A DNA stretch of 34,990 bases from the NCBI GenBank assembly GCA_030037995.1, contig JASHPQ010000218.1, positions 1 through 34,990 of the forward strand. The letters are read 5' to 3'. Each line of letters begins with the position of its first letter. Positions within the stretch are counted from its first letter, which is position 1. Below, one piece after another: positions 1 to 7,453 of the stretch. Source of the stretch: Nitrososphaerales archaeon. GTDB taxonomy: Archaea > Thermoproteota > Nitrososphaeria > Nitrososphaerales > CADDZS01. Position numbers and translations under genes: made by a program. Under the pieces are notes generated by a model. The model made no database searches. It saw only the letters and a program-made list of their open reading frames with translations, and was not told the DNA's origin.

Positions 1-961
1 CTGTGATGTAAAGCTCAGCCATCACTGCAAGACTGCCGATTGTCTTGCGCAGTTTATCCCTCTTTTCTTGAAGTAGCCTAGAGGACTCGAACATTACGAG
101 GTCGTGAATTGATCCAGTTGTTTTATGCGCGATCGCGATGCTGCCAAGCATTTTGGAGAAAGCTTCGGAGGGGGTGTGTTGAGCAACCTCCGAGAGAGCA
201 GTTTCCGTATCGAGACCAAAGACACGAATGTTCCTGAGAAACCTTTTTGCGAGATCCGCGAGAACGGGATTGGATTCGGAGGTGGCCAGTCGTTCAAAAA
301 GCCGCTCCAAGTTCATGCCTGCCGCTGCCAGAACTCCGAGGATTCCGAAGGAGTAAGCGAGCTGGTTTTCAAGCCGCGCCTTATAGCTTCGTCGTTTTAT
401 CAGAGGATTACAGAGCCACACGACCAGCGCTACCGCAAAAACCACGCCGGATAAGATGATGCTCCCAATAATCGACAGCGCCATAGGAGAGCGCGGAAAC
501 AACTTGATTTCCACAAGCAGGGAGATCACAAAGGCAGGTACTGCAGCAACGCAGCTAAGCAAAAACCCGGTGGAAATGTACGCCTCGAAGATGATCGGTA
601 TTCCTGACTGGCCATAGGGCTCTCTGAATTCTTCGAATTTCGGCAGATGATCGGCAAATAAATTGTAAGCTAGCGCCTCGAAACCGTTTCTGGCGCGAAA
701 AGGGACATTTTTCGGACCAATTTTCCCTTTTTCGCTCAAAGAGTCGTCACTCTTCTTTTTCTGCCTCCCCAGTCCTAGAGGATTTCTGCGCTTCTTTTTC
801 TTCCTCTTTTCGTCGTCGTTCGCAGATTCTTCCTTGTGGTCAACTCGAGTCGCTTGAATGACGGTTCCCGATCCTGCATCTTGCTCGATAACGTTCTCGT
901 TATCGTCTTCTTGTTCTTTCGCTTGGGGCCGAGTGAACGGATTTCTAATTTTTATTTTCAT
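1..961 (-). CDS. Type II/IV secretion system F-family membrane platform protein (TadC/ArlJ-like), partial
   Basis: This open frame starts at ATG 961 and runs off the left edge, giving about 320 N-terminal residues. The first 80 or so residues are unusually charged, with an acidic stretch and then Lys/Arg-rich clusters (KRKKKKRR, RQKKK). A soluble part and two closely spaced hydrophobic segments (about residues 140-200) follow. Next comes a GspF/TadC-like cytoplasmic helical domain with the typical pattern of an AAAGMNLERLFERLA stretch and a later GSIHDLVMFESSRLLQEKR stretch. Proteins of this family anchor the assembly ATPase of type IV pili or archaella in the membrane. The start overlaps the 3' end of the upstream ATPase gene by 17 nt, so the two are probably translationally coupled. 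The family call is firm, but pilus versus archaellum cannot be decided because no pilin or archaellin is in view. Confidence 0.8.
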   Translation of the reverse strand, partial: MKIKIRNPFTRPQAKEQEDDNENVIEQDAGSGTVIQATRVDHKEESANDDEKRKKKKRRNPLGLGRQKKKSDDSLSEKGKIGPKNVPFRARNGFEALAYNLFADHLPKFEEFREPYGQSGIPIIFEAYISTGFLLSCVAAVPAFVISLLVEIKLFPRSPMALSIIGSIILSGVVFAVALVVWLCNPLIKRRSYKARLENQLAYSFGILGVLAAAGMNLERLFERLATSESNPVLADLAKRFLRNIRVFGLDTETALSEVAQHTPSEAFSKMLGSIAIAHKTTGSIHDLVMFESSRLLQEKRDKLRKTIGSLAVMAELYIT

Positions 962-2519
962 TTTGCCAATCCTCGCCAAGACGCGCCATTTCGTAGATCT
1001 CCGTCGGATTATAGTAATACATTCGAATAATGTCTGAAACATCCTTATACGTTCTGATCTTCTTATTTAGCATCCATTCCAGAATTTGTTGTTTTTTCTC
1101 CATTTCGGAGTAAACTTCTTCTTCAGGAATGTGTTTCGCATCTGCAATCTGTTTGAACACGTTGCTCGTTCCCTTCATATCAAAAGTGTCCTTCAGCTCT
1201 CCAGTCCACTCGAAGAGGGAGTTCAGTTGGGTACTGTGTGTTTGATCGTTGAAGGCAATTACTTCGCTCACATTCACCGCTCTCCTCGCGAACTTTTCAC
1301 CAATTTTCACCCTGGACATCATGACGAGGGTGCTCATCAGCGGAAGGAGCATTCCGGGGATATCCATCGGCTTTGTCAGCATTCGCTTCACTGCCGTGGA
1401 AACGCTGTCCGCGTGAATCGTTGAAATTCCTCCGTGACCGGTCGAAATCGCCTGGAGCAGGGTGTATGCTTCCTCCCCCCTGATTTCGCCCACGATGATG
1501 TAATCCGGTCGCTGCCGGAGTGCAGACTTGAGAAGATCGTAGAGGTTCAGCTCGGCAACCCCGGACTGGTTGGATTCCCTGGTGACCATGGGTATCCAGT
1601 TCTGGTGGGGAAGTTTTACTTCACGCAGCTCCTCTATCGTCACGATCTTCATCTCCGGCTTGATGAACATGGCGAGAGCGCCCAGCGTGGTGGTCTTGCC
1701 CGATGCGGTGGCCCCCACGATCAAGAGCGACTTCAAGTTCTCGATGCAGATCCAGAGATACGAACCGATCCTGGGAGCTATGGTTCCCCAGAGCATCAGA
1801 TCAACAATCGTGGGAGGTTCTTCACGGAACTTCCTTATCGTAAACGTGGAGCCTCGCTTTGAAACTTCGTCCAAAGTAAGGTGGGTCCTGTAGCCCTCCG
1901 GAAGACTTCCCTCTAGAATGGGCTGGGCGACCGTGATTTGTCCTCCGGACTTGTAAGCAAGTCTGATTATGAAAGAGGCGAGTTCTTCCTTTACAGGAAA
2001 CTGTACATTGGTAGGGATGCTTTCGTAGTCGCGGTGCCATACGTAGATCGGAATTCCCACGCCGTCGCAGGAAATATCCTCGATTCTTGGATCGCGCATC
2101 AGGACGTCGATTTTGGAGTAACCCAGAAAGTCTCTCTTCAGGTAGTAGAGTATCTTATCCTGCGCATCCTTCTTGATATCAACCTTGTAATCCTTGATGA
2201 GCCTCGATGTGTTGAGATCGAGGTATTTCTCAATCTGGTCTTGACCGTAGATGACCGAAAGCGGCGCCTTTACTTCTTCGAGCAGCAGCTTCTTCAGTCG
2301 CTGGATCTTTCTCTTCTCATCGTCGTCCAGAGTGGGTTCGATAACTTCGTAGGTGGTTACGTTTGACTGCGACCGAATGGCGACGTTTCCAAATGGCGGG
2401 TTTACCTCGTAGAAATCCCGGAGTACGGTATCTGCAGAAGAGTCGCCATAAGTGTGAGAGACAATGGGCCTCGCTACTGATTTTGTTCTCTCGCCGGGGT
2501 CTGATTGTCCTTCGCTCAT
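945..2519 (-). CDS. Type II/IV secretion system ATPase (GspE/VirB11/TadA family)
   Basis: This 524-residue hexameric assembly ATPase powers pilus or archaellum polymerisation from the cytoplasmic face. Visible motifs are Walker A GATASGKT (269-276), an Asp-box-like TIEELREVKL (294-303), Walker B with flanking acids YIIVGEIRGEE (340-350) and the His box GHGGISTIHAD (361-371). This order is diagnostic for secretion ATPases. The N-terminal 130 residues are a divergent charged adaptor-like domain. The length fits archaeal pilus ATPases. The start is ATG 2519, and the stop lies 17 nt inside the F-family gene, forming the usual ATPase-platform pair. The prepilin peptidase at 4913 likely belongs to the same system. 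Assignment to archaellum (ArlI) is not supported because no arl accessory genes are visible. Confidence 0.9.
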   Translation of the reverse strand: MSEGQSDPGERTKSVARPIVSHTYGDSSADTVLRDFYEVNPPFGNVAIRSQSNVTTYEVIEPTLDDDEKRKIQRLKKLLLEEVKAPLSVIYGQDQIEKYLDLNTSRLIKDYKVDIKKDAQDKILYYLKRDFLGYSKIDVLMRDPRIEDISCDGVGIPIYVWHRDYESIPTNVQFPVKEELASFIIRLAYKSGGQITVAQPILEGSLPEGYRTHLTLDEVSKRGSTFTIRKFREEPPTIVDLMLWGTIAPRIGSYLWICIENLKSLLIVGATASGKTTTLGALAMFIKPEMKIVTIEELREVKLPHQNWIPMVTRESNQSGVAELNLYDLLKSALRQRPDYIIVGEIRGEEAYTLLQAISTGHGGISTIHADSVSTAVKRMLTKPMDIPGMLLPLMSTLVMMSRVKIGEKFARRAVNVSEVIAFNDQTHSTQLNSLFEWTGELKDTFDMKGTSNVFKQIADAKHIPEEEVYSEMEKKQQILEWMLNKKIRTYKDVSDIIRMYYYNPTEIYEMARLGEDWQNENKN

Positions 2520-2650
2520 CCGCCCTATCCAGGCTCCTGGGCGGTAGCTTTAGGAGGAAAAAGGATGAAGAACCAAAAATTATCAGTAGTAGACATTTAT
2601 TCCCCGATCGAGACCGTGATGAGAAATATTAACCTGCTTCTCCGGTCTCA

Positions 2651-2941
2651 TCATCCAACATCTCTCACTGGTTTTGCAGTCCCTCTGGAAAAGCGCTCCG
2701 TGGACTTGAGTACGTACTCCATATCCTTCGAAGCCTTCCCCCGGCCGTCGATCATTTCGTCCAGCTCTCTCCGCGCGGAGGAGATCTTCTGGACGGTGTC
2801 CGAGGAGAGGCGGTTTACCACCTGAATTGTCTCTGAGAGGCTGAACTTTCGATTGTATGCCTGCTCGAGGATCTTTTTCGTGCTCAAGAGGGCATTGTAT
2901 ACCTCTAGGTCAACCCTTATGCTTGTGTATCTAGTTTGCAT
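2651..2941 (-). CDS. Small ribbon-helix-helix-like protein, function unknown
   Basis: The product is 96 residues from ATG 2941. The frame stays open 26 codons further upstream, but the ATG lies about 45 nt downstream of a good TATA box and precedes the conserved-looking part, so I prefer it. The N-terminal sequence TSIRVDLEVYNALLSTKK, followed by a helical FSLSETIQVV segment, resembles the beta-strand plus two-helix layout of ribbon-helix-helix or VapB/antitoxin-like DNA-binding proteins. The C-terminal half is charged and helical. No toxin gene is adjacent. It lies upstream of the pilus ATPase on the same strand with a 131 nt gap, so a regulatory role there is possible but unproven. Confidence 0.55.
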   Translation of the reverse strand: MQTRYTSIRVDLEVYNALLSTKKILEQAYNRKFSLSETIQVVNRLSSDTVQKISSARRELDEMIDGRGKASKDMEYVLKSTERFSRGTAKPVRDVG

Positions 2942-2982
2942 ATGTTCTGGCAAGGCACTTATGCAGTCATAGTTATAGAATG

Positions 2983-2994
2983 AAAATATATAAG
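2983..2994. promoter_or_regulatory. TATA-like box shared by two divergent genes
   Basis: The sequence AAAATATATAAG is nearly symmetrical. Its centre is about 25 nt upstream of the plus-strand ATG at 3014, the classic spacing for a leaderless archaeal transcript. Read on the other strand it is CTTATATATTTT, about 45 nt upstream of the minus-strand ATG at 2941. One box may therefore serve both directions. Confidence 0.5.
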
Positions 2995-3013
2995 ATTTGT
3001 ATGCAAACACAAA

Positions 3014-3232
3014 ATGCATCCAAAAGTAAAGCTCGATGACGGAACCGTCGTCACAATAATCGACCTACCCGCCAGGAACGGAATGCTCGCTAGAGTCTTG
3101 GGGAGAGTAACCAGAAGGTACATGATCGAACTCTTCGAAACAGGAGAGAGAATCGTGGTAGAGCGCTCTCAGATTCGCAAAAACGCGATGCACCATCTCA
3201 ATACTGCCCGCCAGCGTGAAACTGTCGGCTAG
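3014..3232 (+). CDS. Small conserved-looking basic protein, function unknown
   Basis: The product is 72 residues from ATG 3014. It consists of short beta-rich blocks (VKLDDGTVVTIIDL, MLARVLGRVTRRYMIELF, GERIVVERSQIRK) that look like a small SH3-like or KOW-like barrel, followed by a short helical tail. I do not recognise a named family. The TATA box 25 nt upstream supports a real, leaderless gene. Its stop codon overlaps the stop codon of the convergent ATPase gene at 3229-3232, where the palindrome CTAG supplies TAG to both strands. Confidence 0.55.
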   Translation: MHPKVKLDDGTVVTIIDLPARNGMLARVLGRVTRRYMIELFETGERIVVERSQIRKNAMHHLNTARQRETVG

Positions 3233-4704
3233 ACTATCGGGACTAGTCCAATCTTTCCAGTAGCTGTAACGTCTCTAAGGACCCCGTGCAGTACCGACTG
3301 GGGCTTCGAGGTGTAAAGGACCGGGGTTCCGTGGATGACCTCTATATGCACATCGATGTCTGAAAACGCCCTGAGCTCCGAGAGCAGCTTGACGCCGGGT
3401 GTTGCAAGCTGAATTCTGATGTTGCCCCTACTTTTTAGGACAGCAATTGACTCGGCGAGTACTTTGGATACGGATTCTGCACCGTACAGGCCTTCGAAGG
3501 CGTCCTGGGATTGGACGATCAAAAGTGGCTTGTTGGGAATTCTTTTTTGCATCTCGTCTAGCTTGGAATTAATAAGCTGGACATCCGACCGGAGGTCCCC
3601 TTGCAGAGAGGAAGCTTTTTTCGCATCCGAAGGGTCGTAACTTAGGATCGAAATCGACCGCTCTATCGTCTGGTCGGAAAGATTGGGCAACGTTCCCGAC
3701 AAATCCTCCCTTGATGCACCAATGAATGGTATGTAGAGGACACCGTGGCCCGTATTCACAAAGTTCGAAAGGAGCGTTCGTAGGAAGAGGGCCTTTACTT
3801 CATCCGGAACGTCGTTCTCAGCTTCCAACAGGTTGAAGCTCCCCCTCTGAAAGCCGCCCCCTAGCAGCTGATCGAGCGAAGGACTCCCCGAGGAGTACAA
3901 TTTTCCGTTGGGTTCAATAGGCGATCCAACTTGATCGTCTCCCTCTCCATTAGCGGGGACTCTGAGAGGCGGGAGGTACCGGAATTTGCCCGAGTCCAGC
4001 GTAAAGAGAAACCTAGACTGCATGATACTAACTCCACGAAGCTTCTTCAGCTCAATTTCTCGAACTATCCGCCCTTCGTGGTACTTTCTTCTTAAAACGA
4101 CGACGCCATCCAGTAAGTAATCCAGATCGGTCTGTTCCCGCCGCTCCGTTACTACCACGAACCTCGCATCGTAGTCTTCGACTAGCTTTGAGATTTCTTC
4201 GACACCCAGAGTGTGGGACTCGAAAAAAAGGCCCTCCCAGCTGTCCAGCACTACGAAGGGATTCGCTACTTGCTCCAAATACTGCCTCAAGCCGGAAATT
4301 GCCCTGACCCCGTCCATGCGTCTAGAGTCCTGAAACCCAATTTGCTGCTCCTCGAGCCTTGGCACGGTACCGTACTTACCTTGCACCACCTCAAAATGCG
4401 GCTGGTGGCTCTTGAGGGTCTTCGCAGATAGCCTCGTCGACTGGTAGACAGATTTGAAACCGTTCTTCGAATGATAATCGAGAAGCTGAAGGACGAGTGA
4501 CGTCTTGCCGGTTCCGGGATCCCCTCGGATGAGCACTGATCTCCCGCCCGTAGCAAAGAAATCCAGAAGGTAAGTCGAGGCAATTTCGAGCGACGTGGAT
4601 GGCGTTTCCGGGCGCTCTTCCGTTTTCGTTTCTCCGTTTTCGGCGGCTTGCTGGCTCCGCTGGGACACCCGCCGGGAAAACCTATTCTCGCTCATATTCT
4701 TCAC
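3229..4704 (-). CDS. KaiC/RecA-superfamily ATPase with a degenerate second domain
   Basis: This 491-residue protein has two RecA/KaiC-like halves. The first half carries a clear Walker A, GDPGTGKT (61-68), and a Walker B-like FVVLDSWEGLF (150-160). The second half begins with the typical KaiC opening (SGSPSLDQLLGGGFQRGSF, 272-290). Where the P-loop should be it reads NLLEAENDVP, so it probably does not bind ATP in the usual way. Proteins of this type in archaea (KaiC-like, GvpD-like) often regulate motility or pilus systems, and the pilus ATPase/platform pair and prepilin peptidase flank this one, which fits. The start is GTG 4704, with an in-frame ATG at 4695 as the alternative. The N-terminal 40 residues are a polar, low-complexity lead. 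Its actual target is unknown. Confidence 0.75.
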   Translation of the reverse strand: MKNMSENRFSRRVSQRSQQAAENGETKTEERPETPSTSLEIASTYLLDFFATGGRSVLIRGDPGTGKTSLVLQLLDYHSKNGFKSVYQSTRLSAKTLKSHQPHFEVVQGKYGTVPRLEEQQIGFQDSRRMDGVRAISGLRQYLEQVANPFVVLDSWEGLFFESHTLGVEEISKLVEDYDARFVVVTERREQTDLDYLLDGVVVLRRKYHEGRIVREIELKKLRGVSIMQSRFLFTLDSGKFRYLPPLRVPANGEGDDQVGSPIEPNGKLYSSGSPSLDQLLGGGFQRGSFNLLEAENDVPDEVKALFLRTLLSNFVNTGHGVLYIPFIGASREDLSGTLPNLSDQTIERSISILSYDPSDAKKASSLQGDLRSDVQLINSKLDEMQKRIPNKPLLIVQSQDAFEGLYGAESVSKVLAESIAVLKSRGNIRIQLATPGVKLLSELRAFSDIDVHIEVIHGTPVLYTSKPQSVLHGVLRDVTATGKIGLVPIV

Positions 4705-4807
4705 AGGCTCCCTTCAAAATGATTCTTCCCGGATGTTACAGATCCAATCTCGATCACTTTATCTTGCATCTCTCCGGCGATATAACACCGCCGGCTTGTG
4801 CCGCGAA

Positions 4808-4814
4808 TATAAAT
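4808..4814 (+). promoter_or_regulatory. Possible TATA box for the prepilin peptidase gene
   Basis: TATAAAT lies in the divergent intergenic region about 100 nt upstream of the ATG at 4913. It would give a leader of roughly 75 nt. The call is tentative because the spacing to the start codon is long. Confidence 0.3.
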
Positions 4815-4912
4815 GCGTATACAACTTTTCCTCACGCTGATTGCGATTCATTTAACATACGCTGGAAAAAACGCAGTCGAAGTTTCACTCGGAAGGAAAA
4901 CGGTCCAAGGCA

Positions 4913-5653
4913 ATGATTCTCGACGGTTACGGCGTATATTCGATCAATTTTGCTGTAGCCGCGATCATGCTGCTCTTCACGTCATACCTCGATCTCAAGA
5001 AGCGGGAGGTCGAAGACAAGGTGTGGGTCCTCTTCGGCGCGCTGGGAGTGATCCTGGAGGCATACGAAGTCGCTAACGGCGAGACCGTTCTCATCCAGCT
5101 GCTTATCGGTGTGGGATTGGCGACTCTGGTCGGGATGGGGTTATTTTTCTTCGGATTTTATGGCGGGGCAGACGGAAAGGCCCTCGTCGTTCTCGGGTTG
5201 CTCGTTCCCCACTATGTTCCGAAAGTGGGAATCTATTCCATCGCTCCGCTAATGATCCTTACCAACGGGGTCCTCATCTCCATATTTTTACCGCTGGGGC
5301 TCCTGATCTACAACTCTTGGCAGATTCTCAAGAAAAAGCCGATATTCGAGGGATTTAACGAGCCGTTATACAGGAAAATCCTTGCTTCGGTGCTGGGATA
5401 TCGCCAAACGGGGAAGCCGCGGGAGTTTCAGTTTTCCATGGAGAAGGATGTTACCTCAGCCACCGGAACGATTGTTTCTAGAAAATTCGATTTTTCTTTG
5501 ATGCGGGACGACTTCGAGACCAAGTCGGGGACCTGGGTAACGCCGGGCATTCCCTTGCTTGTTTTCTTCACGGCGGGCTATTTCTTGCTTCTAGTGTACG
5601 GAGATCTTGTAATCGGTTTAATCCAGTTCTTTTCGAAACTTTTGGGGTTTTAA
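4913..5653 (+). CDS. A24-family prepilin/prearchaellin peptidase (PibD/ArlK-like)
   Basis: This 246-residue membrane aspartic protease would cleave class III signal peptides from type IV pilin-like precursors. The first catalytic Asp is in SYLDLKKREVEDKVW (about residues 24-38) at the cytoplasmic end of the first membrane segment. The second is in the GxGD-like motif FYGGADGKAL (about 82-91). About six hydrophobic segments are visible. A soluble region of roughly 70 residues sits before the last membrane segment (about 150-215), which is longer than in minimal family members. It lies next to the secretion ATPase and platform genes and probably processes their pilins, none of which is in this window. 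Confidence 0.85.
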   Translation: MILDGYGVYSINFAVAAIMLLFTSYLDLKKREVEDKVWVLFGALGVILEAYEVANGETVLIQLLIGVGLATLVGMGLFFFGFYGGADGKALVVLGLLVPHYVPKVGIYSIAPLMILTNGVLISIFLPLGLLIYNSWQILKKKPIFEGFNEPLYRKILASVLGYRQTGKPREFQFSMEKDVTSATGTIVSRKFDFSLMRDDFETKSGTWVTPGIPLLVFFTAGYFLLLVYGDLVIGLIQFFSKLLGF

Positions 5654-5803
5654 CGAAAATTCGTGAGTCTCGATTACAGATTTATCCGTGTCACGCGTCC
5701 CTTAGCTTTTTGGTCTCAGGGAAAGTTGCCATTCATTGAAGCAGGTTTCGTAATTGTCGATAAGCCTTCTTCAGCTCGAAATTGGCTAGTTTGAAATTGA
5801 GGA

Positions 5804-6009
5804 GGTTCGTACGGGATAGATAGAGGACAGCAGGTTGTCGAAGACCCAATCAATAGAAATAGTTAGGGCAGAAGCAAAGGAGCTGCTGATTTATGTAATA
5901 TCGCTCAGTCTCTCTGTCGCCAAAAAATCAGGAAGAAAACTCGGCCAGAATAATTTTTGGACTTTCAATTGTTAAAAGAGTCTTGATTACGAACCATCCT
6001 CTCTATCCC
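5804..6009. repeat. Interleaved inverted repeats (A-B ... A'-B'), pseudoknot-like layout
   Basis: Segment A is GGTTCGTA (5804-5811) and segment B is GGGATAGATAGAGGA (5813-5827). Downstream, A' is TACGAACC (5988-5995), the perfect complement of A. B' is TCCTCTCTATCCC (5997-6009), complementary to B apart from a 2-nt insertion. A nested palindrome would read B'-A'. Here the order is A'-B', the topology of a pseudoknot. A CCAAAAA/TTTTTGG stem (5920-5926 with 5954-5960) lies between them. Function is unknown; a structured ncRNA is possible. Confidence 0.4.
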
Positions 6010-6089
6010 TGGGTGTGAAAAGAAATGATCTCGGTCCAATTTACCGAAGTACCCGCATATTCAATAGATCCATCAAATTACTATTGCTT

Positions 6090-6173
6090 GCCCCCGCATG
6101 CGTTGTCTCCGAGGGGGCCCTAGGCTAATTACTAAAGCACGCGCGCGCATAGAAGACCCCCGAGGGGGCCCTA
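6090..6173. repeat. GC-rich direct repeat pair flanking an alternating purine-pyrimidine tract
   Basis: CCGAGGGGGCCCTA occurs at 6109-6122 and 6160-6173, 51 nt apart. Between them lies the 14-nt alternating tract GCACGCGCGCGCAT (6137-6150). The first copy can pair GCCCCC (6090-6095) with GGGGGC (6113-6118). The second has CCCCC (6157-6161) directly before GGGGG (6164-6168). The element sits just past the 3' end of the minus-strand gene ending at 6213, so a terminator-like role is possible. Confidence 0.45.
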
Positions 6174-6212
6174 TTTGATACCGTAATATCCTATGTGAGA
6201 AATCATTGTCCG

Positions 6213-6632
6213 TTAGATTTCGTAAGTGAGTCTCTTCTTCTTAGACTCTTCCTCTTCCTGTTCTTCCTCCTCCTTCTCCTCCCGAGTAGTGAGGTCCTTT
6301 GCCGTCCAAAGAAATACCCCTGCTAGGAGGAGGAATAAGGCTCCGTTAATTATGACAGATACCACCACGGCAGCGGTGAGATTTGATACCGTGAAATCAG
6401 TTCCGAGCTGGGCGAGTAAAATTATGATTGAAAAAGCTGCGGTCGCAAGCCTCCACGGCGCAGACAAGAACCAGTCTTTCTCCACAGCCAGTCCCGCTGA
6501 GATAAAACAAAGGATTCCCCCCAGCGCCGTGTACACTGAACCCTCCCCGATCGCGGCCACGATCACAAAGTACAACCCCGTCACTAAGAAAACGATGTTG
6601 GGGATGCTGATCAGTTCCTTATTGGCCGACAA
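6213..6632 (-). CDS. Small four-helix membrane protein with acidic tail, function unknown
   Basis: The product is 139 residues with four hydrophobic segments (roughly residues 8-28, 35-48, 60-75 and 83-108). A strongly charged tail follows, with Glu runs (EEKEEEEQEEEE) and then basic residues. No ATG is available: the frame is closed at about 6666, and the only reasonable start is TTG 6632. I do not recognise the family. It stands alone between the gene-free region and a divergent DUF47 gene. Confidence 0.55.
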   Translation of the reverse strand: MSANKELISIPNIVFLVTGLYFVIVAAIGEGSVYTALGGILCFISAGLAVEKDWFLSAPWRLATAAFSIIILLAQLGTDFTVSNLTAAVVVSVIINGALFLLLAGVFLWTAKDLTTREEKEEEEQEEEESKKKRLTYEI

Positions 6633-6799
6633 CCGCGCTTCGAAGAAAATGGTTGAAAATCGCCCTTAAAGCGTTTATCCCGGTGACATGGGAGAGTTTC
6701 AATTTTTCCGAAAACCGGTATCCGGCTATCGAAATCGCGAAGTTGTAACAAAGCACTTATTGAACCTCGTGCGAATCTAAATCCGGTCATTTTACAAAG

Positions 6800-7453
6800 A
6801 TGTTCAGCGGAGAAGCTGAGATACAAGCCAGAAGGAAGACTCTTGCAGTACTTCAGGACGAGGTGCGTCGCGTGCTTGACGCCTCCCGTGAGCTGGTTCA
6901 GCTTTACGGAGCTCTCCAGAAAAGTGACACAGCCGGCCTGCAAGGATCCGTGGAAAGAGTTCGAAAGGCTGAGGAAGACACGGAGCAGCTTCGCAGAATG
7001 CTTACCCGCGAACTCGCAGAGATCGGAACGATGATGATAAACCGCGAGGATTTCCTACGCACCGCATACAACGTGGAGGAAATGTCCGGCTATATTGCGG
7101 GAGTAGCTTTCAAGCTTTCGCAGATAAAATATTCGAGCGTGAAGAAAGCCGGAATAGGAGACGATCTCCGCGACCTCATTGATATGGCGGTCGAGTCGGT
7201 GCAACGATTGAACGAGGTAGTTAGGGCTCTTGCAATAAATCCAATCCACGCCATCGACCTCTCAAATTCTGTCCAGAAACTGGAGAGGCAGGTTGACGAC
7301 AAGTACCGAACTTTGACGAGCAAGATCATGTCCGAGATTGACTCCTTCAAGGAGCTCCTGCTGCTTCGCGATATCGTTCAGGGGATCGAGGATCTCGTGG
7401 ACAACTGCTTGAGCGCCACGGATTCAATTACCATCCTCGCTCTGGGTCTGTGA
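6800..7453 (+). CDS. DUF47/PhoU-like protein
   Basis: The product is 217 residues and almost wholly alpha-helical, with heptad-like repeats. A central segment, NVEEMSGYIAGVAFKL, and the C-terminal LRDIVQGIEDLVDNC are typical of the DUF47 (UPF0111) branch of PhoU-like proteins, which usually bind metal and accompany phosphate transporters. No Pit-type transporter is adjacent here. Instead its stop overlaps the GTG start of the tRNA splicing endonuclease by 4 nt (GTGA), so the two are probably cotranslated. A weak AT-rich CTAAATCC box lies about 20 nt upstream of ATG 6800, consistent with a leaderless message. The role beyond the family name is unknown. Confidence 0.75.
   Translation: MFSGEAEIQARRKTLAVLQDEVRRVLDASRELVQLYGALQKSDTAGLQGSVERVRKAEEDTEQLRRMLTRELAEIGTMMINREDFLRTAYNVEEMSGYIAGVAFKLSQIKYSSVKKAGIGDDLRDLIDMAVESVQRLNEVVRALAINPIHAIDLSNSVQKLERQVDDKYRTLTSKIMSEIDSFKELLLLRDIVQGIEDLVDNCLSATDSITILALGL

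Larger units (their letters stand above)
5654..6212. other. 559-bp gene-free region with repeats and possible structured RNA
   Basis: No reading frame of useful length is present on either strand. The left part (5804-6009) holds two short segments that recur in inverted form, with a small AT-rich hairpin between them. The right part (6090-6173) is GC-rich, with two copies of a 14-nt direct repeat, short stems and an alternating purine-pyrimidine tract. Both are listed separately. No recognised RNA family (RNase P, SRP, tRNA) could be matched by eye. Confidence 0.5.

Noticed and set aside
2651-3232. Toxin-antitoxin pair
   Set aside because: The RHH-like protein and the small SH3-like protein are divergent, not in one operon, and the second shows no toxin signature.
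945-5653. Archaellum operon
   Set aside because: The ATPase, platform protein and prepilin peptidase are shared by all type IV pilus-like systems, and no archaellin or arlF/G/H gene is in view.
5804-6009. RNase P RNA or SRP RNA
   Set aside because: The conserved RNase P segments (GAGGAAAGTC type and ACAGAA type) and the SRP helix 8 motif could not be found, so the region is left as an unnamed structured candidate.
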